Source: Nitrospira_G sp035457545 (GTDB lineage Bacteria > Nitrospirota > Nitrospiria > Nitrospirales > Nitrospiraceae). From it: DNA of 7,685 nt. Each line of letters begins with the position of its first letter. The stretch's first letter is position 1. The notes under the pieces were generated by a model. It saw only the letters and a list, made by a program, of their open reading frames with translations, did not search any database and was not told the DNA's origin. The translations under genes and the position numbers were made by a program. Positions 1 to 6,075 of the stretch are shown piece after piece. The stretch spans positions 1 to 7,685 of the forward strand of contig DATIBM010000109.1 of assembly GCA_035457545.1 (NCBI GenBank). The letters are read 5' to 3'.

Positions 1-569
1 TCCGGGACCATCGCGTTGCGTCCGATTTCGGCAAGGGCGCCGGCCAACTCCACACCGGTTGGTCCTCCGCCGACGATCACGAAGGTAAGCGGTTGGGCCG
101 CCGCGAATCTGGCGCGGCGGTCGGCGTCTTCGAAGGCCAGCAGCAGCCGTTCACGGAGCGTCAAGGCATCAGACAAGGTTTTGAGCCCGGGCGCGTGGGC
201 GGCCCACTCATCATGCCCGAAGTAGGAGGGCCGGGACCCCGGCGCCAAAATCAACGTATCGAACGGAATCGGGGGGCCGTCCTTGACGACGACCCGGCGT
301 GTCGTGCGATCCACCGCTTCGACCTCGTCCATCACCACCCGCACGTTCTGTTGTCCACGCACGGCGGTCCGCAGGGGCCAGGCAATGTCTCCGGGCGACA
401 AGGCCGCGGTCGCGACTTGATAGAGCAGGGGCTGGAAGAGATGGTGGTTGGTCCGGTCGATGAGCAGGACTTCGACCGCGGCACGGGCCAAACCCTGCGC
501 CGCCGCGAGGCCGCCGAAGCCGCCGCCGACAATGACGATGCGTGGAAGCACGGAGCCGTTGGACGCCAT
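1..569 (-). CDS. Type II NADH:quinone oxidoreductase (NDH-2), N-terminal 189 codons, cut by the left edge
   Basis: FAD-dependent membrane-associated enzyme that moves electrons from NADH to quinone without pumping protons. Seen in the translation: an N-terminal FAD-binding Rossmann motif VGGGFGG (residues 14-20); the family-typical run DRTNHHLFQPLLYQVAT (38-54); a second dinucleotide-binding motif VIVGGGPTGVELAG (164-177), which binds NADH in this family. Full members are usually about 400-450 residues, so over half the protein lies off the window. I chose the ATG at 569 because a purine-rich AGGAAGAGGA sits about 10 bases upstream. An in-frame ATG at 599 would add ten residues and is the alternative. 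The gene follows hpnR on the same strand after 120 bases with no strong terminator, so co-transcription is possible. The family is clear; NDH-2 versus a related pyridine-nucleotide disulphide oxidoreductase cannot be fully settled without the C-terminus. Confidence 0.88.
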   Translation of the reverse strand, partial: MASNGSVLPRIVIVGGGFGGLAAAQGLARAAVEVLLIDRTNHHLFQPLLYQVATAALSPGDIAWPLRTAVRGQQNVRVVMDEVEAVDRTTRRVVVKDGPPIPFDTLILAPGSRPSYFGHDEWAAHAPGLKTLSDALTLRERLLLAFEDADRRARFAAAQPLTFVIVGGGPTGVELAGALAEIGRNAMVP

Positions 570-689
570 GGAGCAGGATCCTCTTCCTGCATCGCTCATG
601 CGCCGGGCGCATATGAACCGAGCCAAAACGCGCGGCCTCCGGGTTCACGATATCCCGTTCTCCCTCGTCAGCACAACCTCGGAGGGGAG

Positions 690-2234
690 TCAGAGGCCGG
701 TCCCGGCGCGACTGGTGTCGACGAACGCTTCGGTGTCGTCGTCGAGCGCCCGGCTCTGACGACCCTTGGCGCGGTGAATGTAGAGCAGGGCGCCATTCGC
801 ATGCGGCGAGGGGTCGGGCGGCGGAGCCATCTGATAGCGGACCGGCCTCGCATGGTCGGCCAGTTGCAGCTTGGGGTCATAGACGCTGTCGAATTTCCAG
901 AGCATCTTGATGAAGTTGGTCTGTCCGCGCAGGAGGTGTCCGGCGGCGATCCGCGCCGTGGATTTCAGGGCGGCCCATCCCAGGTGCTTGCGGTTGAGAA
1001 TCTGCTGGGTCTTCACCAGTTCCTCGTAGAATTCCGGCAACGGCAGCTTCGTGGGCAACACCGCATGCTGAATATCGTAGAGCCGGTAGTCGCGGGAGAC
1101 GATCCGGCGGGACTCGGTCCGCCAGGTCTCCGTGCCGGGGTAAGGGGTGTTGACACTCACGTTGACGATCTCGGGAATCTCCAGGCACCACTGCCTGATC
1201 ACGTCAAACTGGCGCCGGTCCCAACCCGGATCGGCGATCAAGTTGATCGCCACGGTGATCCCCAGGGATCGGGCGTACTCCAGGGCCTCGAAGTTCTTGC
1301 TTTGGGAGATGCGCTTCCGATAGAGCCGCAGCCCGTCCTCATCGATCGCTTCGATGCCGATGAACATGTATTCAAGGCCCAGCCGTTTCCACAGTTGGAA
1401 CACCTCCTTGTTGCGAAGCAACACGTCGCCGCGCGTCTCGAGATAGTACTGTTTCTTGATGCCGCGGCTGGCGATGGCCTCGCCGATCGCCAGCCCATGT
1501 CTTGCCTGGATGAAGGCCACGTCGTCCACGATGAAGACGCCCGGCTCCCGCACACGCGCCAAATCCTCCACGACGACCTCCGGAGAAACCAGCCGATAGC
1601 TCCGTCCGTAAAACGTCCAGGCGCTGCAGAAGGAGCAATCCCACGGACAGCCGCGTGAAAATTCGATGGAGGCGCAGGGATCGAGGACGCCGATGAAATA
1701 ACGCCGTCGGTGCCGGAGCAGGTCCCGAGCCGGCCGGCACCCGTCCAGGCTATGCAGGAATTGCGGAGGGGGACCGTTGCCCCTTAACGAGACCACGCCC
1801 GCGACCGAGGCGACGGCGGCGCGGTCCTCCCGCAGGGCTTCAAGGAGCGCGACGATCGCCGGTTCCCCTTCGCCTTTGACCACGCAGTCGATCGCCCCCT
1901 CCGCATGCTCCAGCAGGTCCTCCGCGACGAACGACGCGCTGTGGCCGCCGACCAAAAGAAACACCCCGGGCCATCGCGCTTTGGTCTCCTTGGCAAGGTC
2001 CACGATTTCCGGGACGTTCGCCAGATAGTTGCACGAGAACCCGATCGCGTCCGGCCGCCATTCCGCCGCCAGCGCCAGGTAGGCCTCCGGCCGCTCCACC
2101 TGGATGTCGATCAACCTCACCTCGTGTCCGGCGCGGCGGGCCGCATCGGCCACAAGCTCCAGCCCCAACGGTTCCAGGCGGAGGTAGATCTTGGTGTACA
2201 TCAACGGACCAGGATGAACGAGGAGGAGTTTCAT
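690..2234 (-). CDS. hpnR: B12-binding radical SAM protein, probable hopanoid C-3 methylase HpnR
   Basis: 514 residues. The N-terminal part (about 1-150) looks like a cobalamin-binding domain: it opens with MKLLLVHPG and contains LRLEPLGLELVADAARRAGH (18-37) and LVGGHS (94-99). The radical SAM core follows, with CPWDCSFC giving the 4Fe-4S ligands Cys196, Cys200 and Cys203; a C-terminal extension runs to 514. The N-terminal YTKIYLRLEPLGLELVA pattern is what I recall for HpnR, which methylates hopanoids at C-3 using SAM and methylcobalamin. HpnP (C-2) and HpnJ begin differently. No DxHxxG cobalamin motif is visible, as in many class B methylases. Start: the ATG at 2234 has GAGGG seven bases upstream; a longer frame to 2279 lacks this support. 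No other hopanoid gene is in the window, so the substrate is inferred from family resemblance. A different B12-radical SAM methylase is the alternative. Confidence 0.78.
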   Translation of the reverse strand: MKLLLVHPGPLMYTKIYLRLEPLGLELVADAARRAGHEVRLIDIQVERPEAYLALAAEWRPDAIGFSCNYLANVPEIVDLAKETKARWPGVFLLVGGHSASFVAEDLLEHAEGAIDCVVKGEGEPAIVALLEALREDRAAVASVAGVVSLRGNGPPPQFLHSLDGCRPARDLLRHRRRYFIGVLDPCASIEFSRGCPWDCSFCSAWTFYGRSYRLVSPEVVVEDLARVREPGVFIVDDVAFIQARHGLAIGEAIASRGIKKQYYLETRGDVLLRNKEVFQLWKRLGLEYMFIGIEAIDEDGLRLYRKRISQSKNFEALEYARSLGITVAINLIADPGWDRRQFDVIRQWCLEIPEIVNVSVNTPYPGTETWRTESRRIVSRDYRLYDIQHAVLPTKLPLPEFYEELVKTQQILNRKHLGWAALKSTARIAAGHLLRGQTNFIKMLWKFDSVYDPKLQLADHARPVRYQMAPPPDPSPHANGALLYIHRAKGRQSRALDDDTEAFVDTSRAGTGL

Positions 2235-2344
2235 AGGATGTCCCTCGTATCGCCTGCTTGCAGCAGAGGGGTGGGGCACCGGAATTTCTGCACCTATGGA
2301 TGATACTGAGAACGATGCAGGAGATAAAGAGGAAACTGTACTGA

Positions 2345-2359
2345 TTCCACTGAGTGGAA
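2345..2359. promoter_or_regulatory. Perfect 7-1-7 inverted repeat upstream of hpnR, possible operator
   Basis: TTCCACT-G-AGTGGAA is a perfect inverted repeat centred on 2352, about 110-125 bases before the hpnR ATG. A near-consensus -10 (TATCAT on the minus strand, 2305-2300) lies between it and the gene, which would place the repeat around -50 to -65, a usual position for an activator. No convincing -35 is seen. Binding by a regulator is inference; the symmetry is direct observation. Confidence 0.35.
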
Positions 2360-2441
2360 GGATCTCGGACTATCCCTAGGTGAGCATGAAGCTACGTAGG
2401 CGCCAGCAGTCAAATCGGGGATGGAACGAAACACAAACGGG

Positions 2442-2494
2442 CCGCCGCGCGGTCGGCGGGTCTATGCGCTCAACAGGTGGAGGGTGAGAGCGCA
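2442..2494 (-). terminator. Possible terminator of the zinc-ribbon gene (two hairpins then a T-rich tract)
   Basis: Reading the minus strand from the stop codon at 2545, there is first a hairpin with 7-bp arms TGCGCTC/GAGCGCA (2465-2471 and 2488-2494, 16-base loop). A GC-only hairpin follows with arms CCGCCG/CGGCGG (2442-2447 and 2454-2459, 6-base loop), then CCCGTTTGTGTTTCG. The T-tract is interrupted, so intrinsic termination is plausible but weak. Confidence 0.3.
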
Positions 2495-2544
2495 CAAGAG
2501 CGCCCACCGGCGACGGCCGCAGGCTGGAGTGACCCGGAGATCCT

Positions 2545-2787
2545 CTAATTCAGACTGAACGGCGTAAAGAGCTTCTCTGCCCGTTCCCGAGCCGCATCCT
2601 TTTCTGCCTGATGTTGGTATTGGGCACGGTGCGCCAAAATCACCGGATCGATGCGATCTCCGCAACTCACGCACCGCCACTCGGTCATGTATCGGTCTTG
2701 GCTCCGTTCCGGGACCATGAACCCGCCACAACGGTGGCAGGGTCCCGGGGTTCCCGATGTCCTGGGTTTCTTCTCTTGAACCACCAC
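2545..2787 (-). CDS. Small double-CXXC zinc-ribbon protein of unknown function
   Basis: 80 residues, GTG start. Two CXXC pairs, CHRC (Cys17, Cys20) and CVSC (Cys39, Cys42), 18 residues apart, form a plain zinc-ribbon scaffold. The second is followed by GDRIDPVILAHR and then a charged Ala/Glu/Lys-rich helical tail (about 57-74). There is no signal peptide or membrane segment, so it is probably cytoplasmic. GGAGAAGG lies just upstream of the start; GTG at 2787 and the next codon, also GTG at 2784, are equally possible starts. I believe similar short proteins are annotated as hypothetical in Nitrospira genomes, but cannot verify that here. The gene is transcribed divergently from the dehydrogenase at 3017, with 229 bases between. 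Function is unknown; nucleic-acid or protein binding is the usual guess for zinc ribbons. Confidence 0.72.
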   Translation of the reverse strand: MVVQEKKPRTSGTPGPCHRCGGFMVPERSQDRYMTEWRCVSCGDRIDPVILAHRAQYQHQAEKDAARERAEKLFTPFSLN

Positions 2788-3016
2788 GTTTGCCTTCTCC
2801 TCTCCTGGATGAACACCGTCACTCAGGGAATCTCACTCGTGCTCTCGTCTCTGTCAGATGACCACTGATTCCATCACCCGACAGCAAGAACCTCTCCGTT
2901 TGTTTTAAGAGCCTATTCCGGAGAAAAGGATTCGCCCATTCACCCGGCTGAGAAACTGTTTTGTTCCGGGCACGGTCGTGGTACCGTCCGAACCTTCATC
3001 AGGAAGAGAGGCGGCT

Positions 3017-3905
3017 ATGGGTGTGGAGACGGGAACGGGGGCAGCGGCCTCGACCGGGCGGGCAGGAATCGTGATCACGGGGGCCTCCAGTGGCATTGGA
3101 GAGGCCTGCGCGATCCATCTTGATCGACAGGGGTTCCGGGTCTTTGCGGGAGTCAGGACCGAGCGGGATGGAGCGGCCTTGCGGGCCAAGGCTTCATCGC
3201 GGCTGACGCCGCTGCGGCTGGATGTCACGGACCCTGGCTCGATCGCGGCGGCGGTTCGAACGGTTTCCGAAGCGGCAGGGGAGGCCGGCCTGGCGGGATT
3301 GGTGAATAACGCCGGGATCGCCGTGCCTGGCCCGATCGGTCGGACAGATCGCGGTCATTCAGGCCTTTCTTCCCCTGTTGCGCAAGGGACGGGGCCGTAT
3401 CGTGAATATGTCGTCGATTGCCGGCGTGGCGGCCGTGCCGTTTCTGGGAATCTACGGGGCCTCAAAGTTTGCGCTGGAGGCGATGACCGACGCGCTCCGG
3501 CTTGAGTTGAGGGCTTGGGGCATTTCGGTCTCCCTGGTGGAGCCGGGCGCCATCGCCACCCCGATTTGGAACAAGTCGGCCTCCTTGGCCGAATCGATCC
3601 GTGCCTCGGCCGATCCGGAACTGGTCGCGCTCTACGAACCCTTGATGCGGGGATTGGCCCGGCGTGCCACAGATGCGGAGCGCCGAGCCCTCTCGCCTAA
3701 CGCAGTGGCCAAGGCCGTGGTCCATGCGCTGACCGCGGCTCGCCCCCGCCTCCGCTATCTGGTCGGGACGGCTGCCAAGGTCCGGGCAGCGGTCAAACGG
3801 TTCTTCGGGGATCGGGCCCATGATCGGTTGGCGGCTGCCGTCTTGCGCTTGCCGAAATCAGGACAATGGGCGGCGGGAACTGACGATCGCAAGGTCAAGG
3901 CCTGA
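3017..3905 (+). pseudogene. Short-chain dehydrogenase/reductase broken by a small internal deletion and frameshift
   Basis: Classical SDR in two frames. Frame one (from ATG 3017, with AGGAAGAGAGG upstream) gives the NAD(P)-binding TGASSGIG (residues 21-28), LDVTD and NNAGIAVPGPI, reaching about 3337. The protein resumes one frame over at 3339 with VGQIAVIQAFLPLLR, then IVNMSSIAG (catalytic Ser region) and YGASK (catalytic Tyr and Lys), ending at TGA 3903. In family members about 16 residues separate PGPI from VGQ; here one base does. So roughly 47 bases are missing (44 or 50 if the loop differs). The lost segment includes the helix carrying the conserved catalytic Asn. As written, translation leaves the SDR sequence after PGPI. 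Both flanking halves look well conserved, so the break is recent or an assembly error. The best match is the retinol/17-beta-hydroxysteroid dehydrogenase-like subgroup; the substrate is unknown. Confidence 0.82.
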
Positions 3906-3920
3906 TGTGAGGGGGCAGCC

Positions 3921-3940
3921 AACGGCCGTTCAGCCGGCTG
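3921..3940. repeat. Two abutting 10-base perfect palindromes between convergent genes
   Basis: AACGGCCGTT (3921-3930) is followed directly by CAGCCGGCTG (3931-3940), each a perfect palindrome. They occupy most of the 41-base gap between the dehydrogenase stop and the yacG stop. CAGCC at 3916-3920 can also pair with GGCTG at 3936-3940. No T-tract follows on either strand, so a bidirectional terminator is only a possibility. Confidence 0.5.
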
Positions 3941-3946
3941 GCCCGT

Positions 3947-4129
3947 TCACTCTGGTTCCTGGTCTGAGGAGCTGGATTCGGCCGGACTCGACGCGAGGTT
4001 CTGGCCTGGAATCCGATATTCTCCGGAGGCCCAGCGACCCAGGTCGATCAATTTACAGCGCTCGGAGCAGAAGGGCCGCACGGGATTGTCCTGGCAGGTG
4101 ACAGGGGCCTTGCAAATCGGGCAGGTCAT
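3947..4129 (-). CDS. yacG: DNA gyrase inhibitor YacG
   Basis: 60 residues, a normal length for YacG, a small zinc protein that binds GyrB and inhibits gyrase in E. coli. The four zinc ligands are visible as CPIC (Cys3, Cys6) and FCSERC (Cys21, Cys25). The family signature continues as KLIDLGRWASGEYRIP (26-41), followed by an acidic, Ser-rich disordered tail ending in DQEPE. The ATG at 4129 begins the conserved sequence directly. No Shine-Dalgarno is visible; instead a perfect TATAAT lies eight bases upstream, suggesting a leaderless transcript. The gene converges on the broken dehydrogenase. It is often near coaE in other bacteria, but that gene is not seen here. Confidence 0.92.
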   Translation of the reverse strand: MTCPICKAPVTCQDNPVRPFCSERCKLIDLGRWASGEYRIPGQNLASSPAESSSSDQEPE

Positions 4130-4137
4130 GGCAGCAG

Positions 4138-4143
4138 ATTATA
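4138..4143 (-). promoter_or_regulatory. Extended -10 box (TGTTATAAT) immediately before yacG
   Basis: On the minus strand TGTTATAAT matches an extended -10 element exactly. Only eight bases (CTGCTGCC) separate the hexamer from the ATG, so a start site about seven bases downstream would fall at or next to the first codon. No good -35 hexamer is seen, which an extended -10 can tolerate. Confidence 0.5.
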
Positions 4144-4201
4144 ACAATTTGCTCTGTGGCGGGGAGAGAACGGTTGCGGCCTGAACGGGCTGGTCCAAGG
4201 C

Positions 4202-4228
4202 TGAGGCCGGCGGCCGACTTCTGCCTCA
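4202..4228. repeat. Short stem-loop upstream of yacG
   Basis: TGAGGC (4202-4207) pairs with GCCTCA (4223-4228) around a 15-base GC-rich loop. No T-tract follows. The role is unknown. Confidence 0.3.
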
Positions 4229-4278
4229 TTGTGTGTCGAAGCCTACAGGGTGAGGAAGAGAAACGGACGCCGATCGTC

Positions 4279-4328
4279 ATGCGCTCCTTGCAACTGCTTG
4301 GATTTGTATAGCCCTCGAAGGAGCGCAT
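4279..4328. repeat. Long inverted repeat with 11-bp perfect arms
   Basis: ATGCGCTCCTT (4279-4289) and AAGGAGCGCAT (4318-4328) are exact reverse complements around a 28-base loop. Outside the arms GATCG (4272-4276) and CGATC (4337-4341) can extend the stem across an unequal internal loop. No T-tract follows on either strand, so it is not an ordinary terminator. It sits in sequence without a confident gene and could be a structured RNA, an extragenic repeat or a remnant of an element end. Confidence 0.65.
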
Positions 4329-4329
4329 A

Positions 4330-5005
4330 GCGGTACCGATCTTGCTCTGTCCAATTCTGCGCGATGCCGTAGAATGGCCTCCTGGTGCGGCTTCTACGGG
4401 ATGGGGAGGATGATTCTCTCCCCTCGGTTCGGCGAAGGCCCCGAGGTCATGGATGCCTCCGCTTCGAGGCCTTCGTTCCGCTCCGGTTCGTGCCGTGCCT
4501 CACGGGCCGATTCGTACGGGATTATCAGGGTAGACCGGGGGAAGACCTCCCGCCGCTGCTGCGCGACTCGCCAATCGTTTCACCCGTGCGGTTCCCTTCT
4601 TGTCCGGAAGGAACCAGTTGCCCTCCGCGCGATAGGGTCCGATCTGGTCGCCCAATCCCTTCGAACATCTCCGTCATCCCGCGCTGGTGGTCCGTAGATG
4701 CGTGCTACTTGCTCCCCGTGACCTCTTGATTGCGAACGTCGGTTTGGCCGATCATGCCGTCTATCGCTCCCGTGATCGACGAGGCCTCTTCGATTGTTTG
4801 CGGTATCCGGCCTGACTCTGGAATCTGATGGAGTGGAAGCGGAGTTCGTATCTCCATCGTCCGCGAGAATCCAAATGGCTGACGCTCCCGCGTGAAGCGG
4901 GGTTGGCGATCCGTGACTGTCTCGGAGAAGACAGTCAGGACATCGAGCGGGTCCTTCCCGAGTTGCGATCGCGGTCCAGGTCGTTTGCGCCGAGAAGCCG
5001 GTCTT
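4330..5005 (+). other. Gene-less stretch with coding-like fragments in alternating frames, possible decayed gene
   Basis: No intact gene is supported here. Coding-like segments occur on the plus strand in succession but in different frames: about 4385-4600 (contains LTGRFVRDYQGRPGEDL), about 4636-4812 (contains LVVRRCVLLAPRDLLIANVG, preceded by a TAG and ended by a TGA), about 4803-4890 (contains GVEAEFVSPSSARIQMADAP), about 4893-4970 (contains GLAIRDCLGEDSQDIERVLP), and 4962-5009 (VAIAVQVVCAEKPVL then TGA). The last stop overlaps the next gene's GTG as GTGA, the usual geometry of translationally coupled genes. This pattern suits one gene carrying several frameshifts. The first segment vaguely recalls a PilZ domain, too weakly to name. 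Chance open frames in GC-rich DNA remain a real alternative. Confidence 0.35.
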
Positions 5006-5575
5006 GTGAAGCTCCTGCTGCCCCAGAGTTGTGAACGCGCGTTGCTGGAACGGTTCCTTCGAGCCGAAGCCATGGCGATGTGGGCGGTCCAGGCGGCACA
5101 GAAACAGGCGCTACCTGCATCCGTGATGAATTTCCTCCGGCGACATGAGCAGGATGAACAGCGACACCTCCGGCAGTTCGAGGAGGTGCTGGGCGCCCGC
5201 TCGATGGGACGGGAGCGCCTGCCAAGGGTACCCGACCAGTGGTGCGCCCTGGCCGTTCACCTCTACGGCTATGAAGCGCTGGGCCTTGAATTCGCCACTT
5301 TGTTGGTGACGGTCCGATCGGACCTGGCCGATATTCTCAAGGACGAGGAATCGCACGTTGGATTTTTTGAACGGCAGCTCAGGTCTCTTCTTGCGGGTGG
5401 AGAAGGACCGGCCCGATGTGCCAGGAACTCGGCCCAGGCTTGGTGGAAGCGCCTGCCACGCACCCTCGACCGTTACCTGGGAGATCCGTCCTTTGCTCCC
5501 TATCGGGATCAACTCCGCGATGCGATTCTCGCCTCGCTGGAACAGCGATTTAGTTCGCTTGGCTTGGCTTTATAA
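5006..5575 (+). CDS. Ferritin-like di-iron carboxylate protein of unknown function
   Basis: 189 residues from GTG 5006. The translation shows the two-fold E...EXXH pattern of ferritin-like four-helix di-iron proteins: Glu21 in RAEAMAMW; EQRH (Glu51, His54); Glu90 or Glu95 in YGYEALGLEF; EESH (Glu114, His117). The C-terminal part (about 125-189) is helical and contains WWKRLPRTLDRYLGDPSF. There is no signal peptide. Start choice: the frame stays open back to a GTG at 4892, but the sequence before LLLPQSCERALLERF does not look like protein. The GTG at 5006 has GAGAAG eight bases upstream and overlaps a preceding TGA as GTGA. Family members include iron stores, oxygenases and hydroxylases such as the tRNA hydroxylase MiaE. 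I cannot assign a substrate. Confidence 0.78.
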   Translation: MKLLLPQSCERALLERFLRAEAMAMWAVQAAQKQALPASVMNFLRRHEQDEQRHLRQFEEVLGARSMGRERLPRVPDQWCALAVHLYGYEALGLEFATLLVTVRSDLADILKDEESHVGFFERQLRSLLAGGEGPARCARNSAQAWWKRLPRTLDRYLGDPSFAPYRDQLRDAILASLEQRFSSLGLAL

Positions 5576-5840
5576 GCCCCGGTGGTCTAATCCGCATTAT
5601 TCACGATGACTCCTACTGCAACCACCGATACGCCGCTGCGACAAGCTTGGCTGCGGGATGCTCGCACCCAAGCGGGCGGGCTTGCCCCTCGTGGCCTCAA
5701 CATACTGTGTCAAGTATGCTTCGGCCCCGATGGGCTCCACGCGCCCGTCTCGCGAGGCGTCTCCGTGGTTTCGTGACGGACTCTCGTGAGTAATGCGGGC
5801 TAAGGTAAGGGGTGGGCGGTCTGCGGCTGAGCCGGTCTTG
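5576..5840. other. Hairpin-rich spacer between convergent genes, candidate structured RNA or extragenic repeat
   Basis: 265 bases without a gene I trust. Four structures are visible. (1) 5645-5673: GCTTGG-C-TGCG, a 7-base loop, then CGCA-C-CCAAGC, an imperfect 10-bp stem. (2) CAAGC (5669-5673) can pair instead with GCTTG (5680-5684), excluding the first stem. (3) 5701-5718: CATACT-GTGTCA-AGTATG. (4) 5729-5749: GATGGGC, 7-base loop, GCCCGTC with one G-T pair, followed by the palindrome CTCGCGAG (5749-5756). No poly-T run follows any stem. Both flanking genes end here, so it may act as a bidirectional transcript end. Confidence 0.45.
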
Positions 5841-6068
5841 TCAGGCTTCGCTGGGCAGGGCGATGGGGCCGGCCCATTGTCCATCGGTCTGTCTGACATC
5901 CTCGAACGCGCCGTCGGGCCACTGGAAATAGCCGGCTTCATCCACCAGCACGATCAAGGGATCGGCCTCGTCAATCAGGCCCCGATACCAGTACCAACCT
6001 GGTTGGATCGGCTTTTCGCTGGTCCATCTGAGCGGGCTGATCTGGATGGACGGCTTTCTCGGAGACAT
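5841..6068 (-). CDS. Small Trp-rich protein of unknown function
   Basis: 75 residues. The core reads PGWYWYRG (23-30), a short acidic beta-like stretch, GYFQWPDG (46-53), then DGQWAGPI (62-69). Short proteins with this PGWYWYR...WAGPI layout occur in bacteria and phages as uncharacterised one-domain proteins; I recall the pattern but no name. No signal peptide or membrane helix. An upstream in-frame start at 6203 would add 45 residues of unconvincing sequence that overlap the divergent promoter region, so I prefer the ATG at 6068. As with yacG, there is no Shine-Dalgarno and a perfect TATAAT stands seven bases before the ATG. It is transcribed divergently from hrpB and converges on the ferritin-like gene. 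Confidence 0.68.
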   Translation of the reverse strand: MSPRKPSIQISPLRWTSEKPIQPGWYWYRGLIDEADPLIVLVDEAGYFQWPDGAFEDVRQTDGQWAGPIALPSEA

Positions 6069-6075
6069 GAAACAA

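Larger units (their letters stand above)
2235..2544. other. Intergenic stretch between hpnR and the zinc-ribbon gene
   Basis: About 310 bases with no gene I can support. It holds the hpnR leader with its ribosome binding site, the 15-base inverted repeat at 2345-2359, an 8-base palindrome CTACGTAG (2392-2399), and two hairpins downstream of the zinc-ribbon gene (2442-2459 and 2465-2494). The decamer ACTGATTCCA at 2340-2349 recurs at 2864-2873, upstream of the other minus-strand gene. Confidence 0.6.

Noticed and set aside
93..1658. A 521-codon open frame on the plus strand
   Set aside because: It lies antisense to hpnR and NDH-2, both of which have clear motifs. Long antisense frames are expected opposite GC-rich genes, and its protein shows no recognisable domain.
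3330..3345. Programmed ribosomal frameshift in the dehydrogenase
   Set aside because: There is no slippery sequence, and about 16 conserved residues are missing, which a simple frame change cannot restore.
4385..4729. A 114-codon plus-strand frame as an intact gene
   Set aside because: Only its first two-thirds looks protein-like; the rest degenerates while another frame takes over. It is described as part of a possible decayed gene instead.
4892..5005. Upstream GTG start for the ferritin-like protein
   Set aside because: The extra 38 residues are Arg/Ser-rich and unlike protein, while the GTG at 5006 has a purine-rich site and coupled-gene geometry.
4705..5073. A 122-codon minus-strand frame
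   Set aside because: It is antisense to the ferritin-like start and the frame-jumping region, has no motif and reads like a shadow of plus-strand codons.
5606..5776. A 56-codon ATG frame on the plus strand in the spacer
   Set aside because: No ribosome binding site, no recognisable motif, and it overlaps the hairpin cluster, which explains the sequence better.
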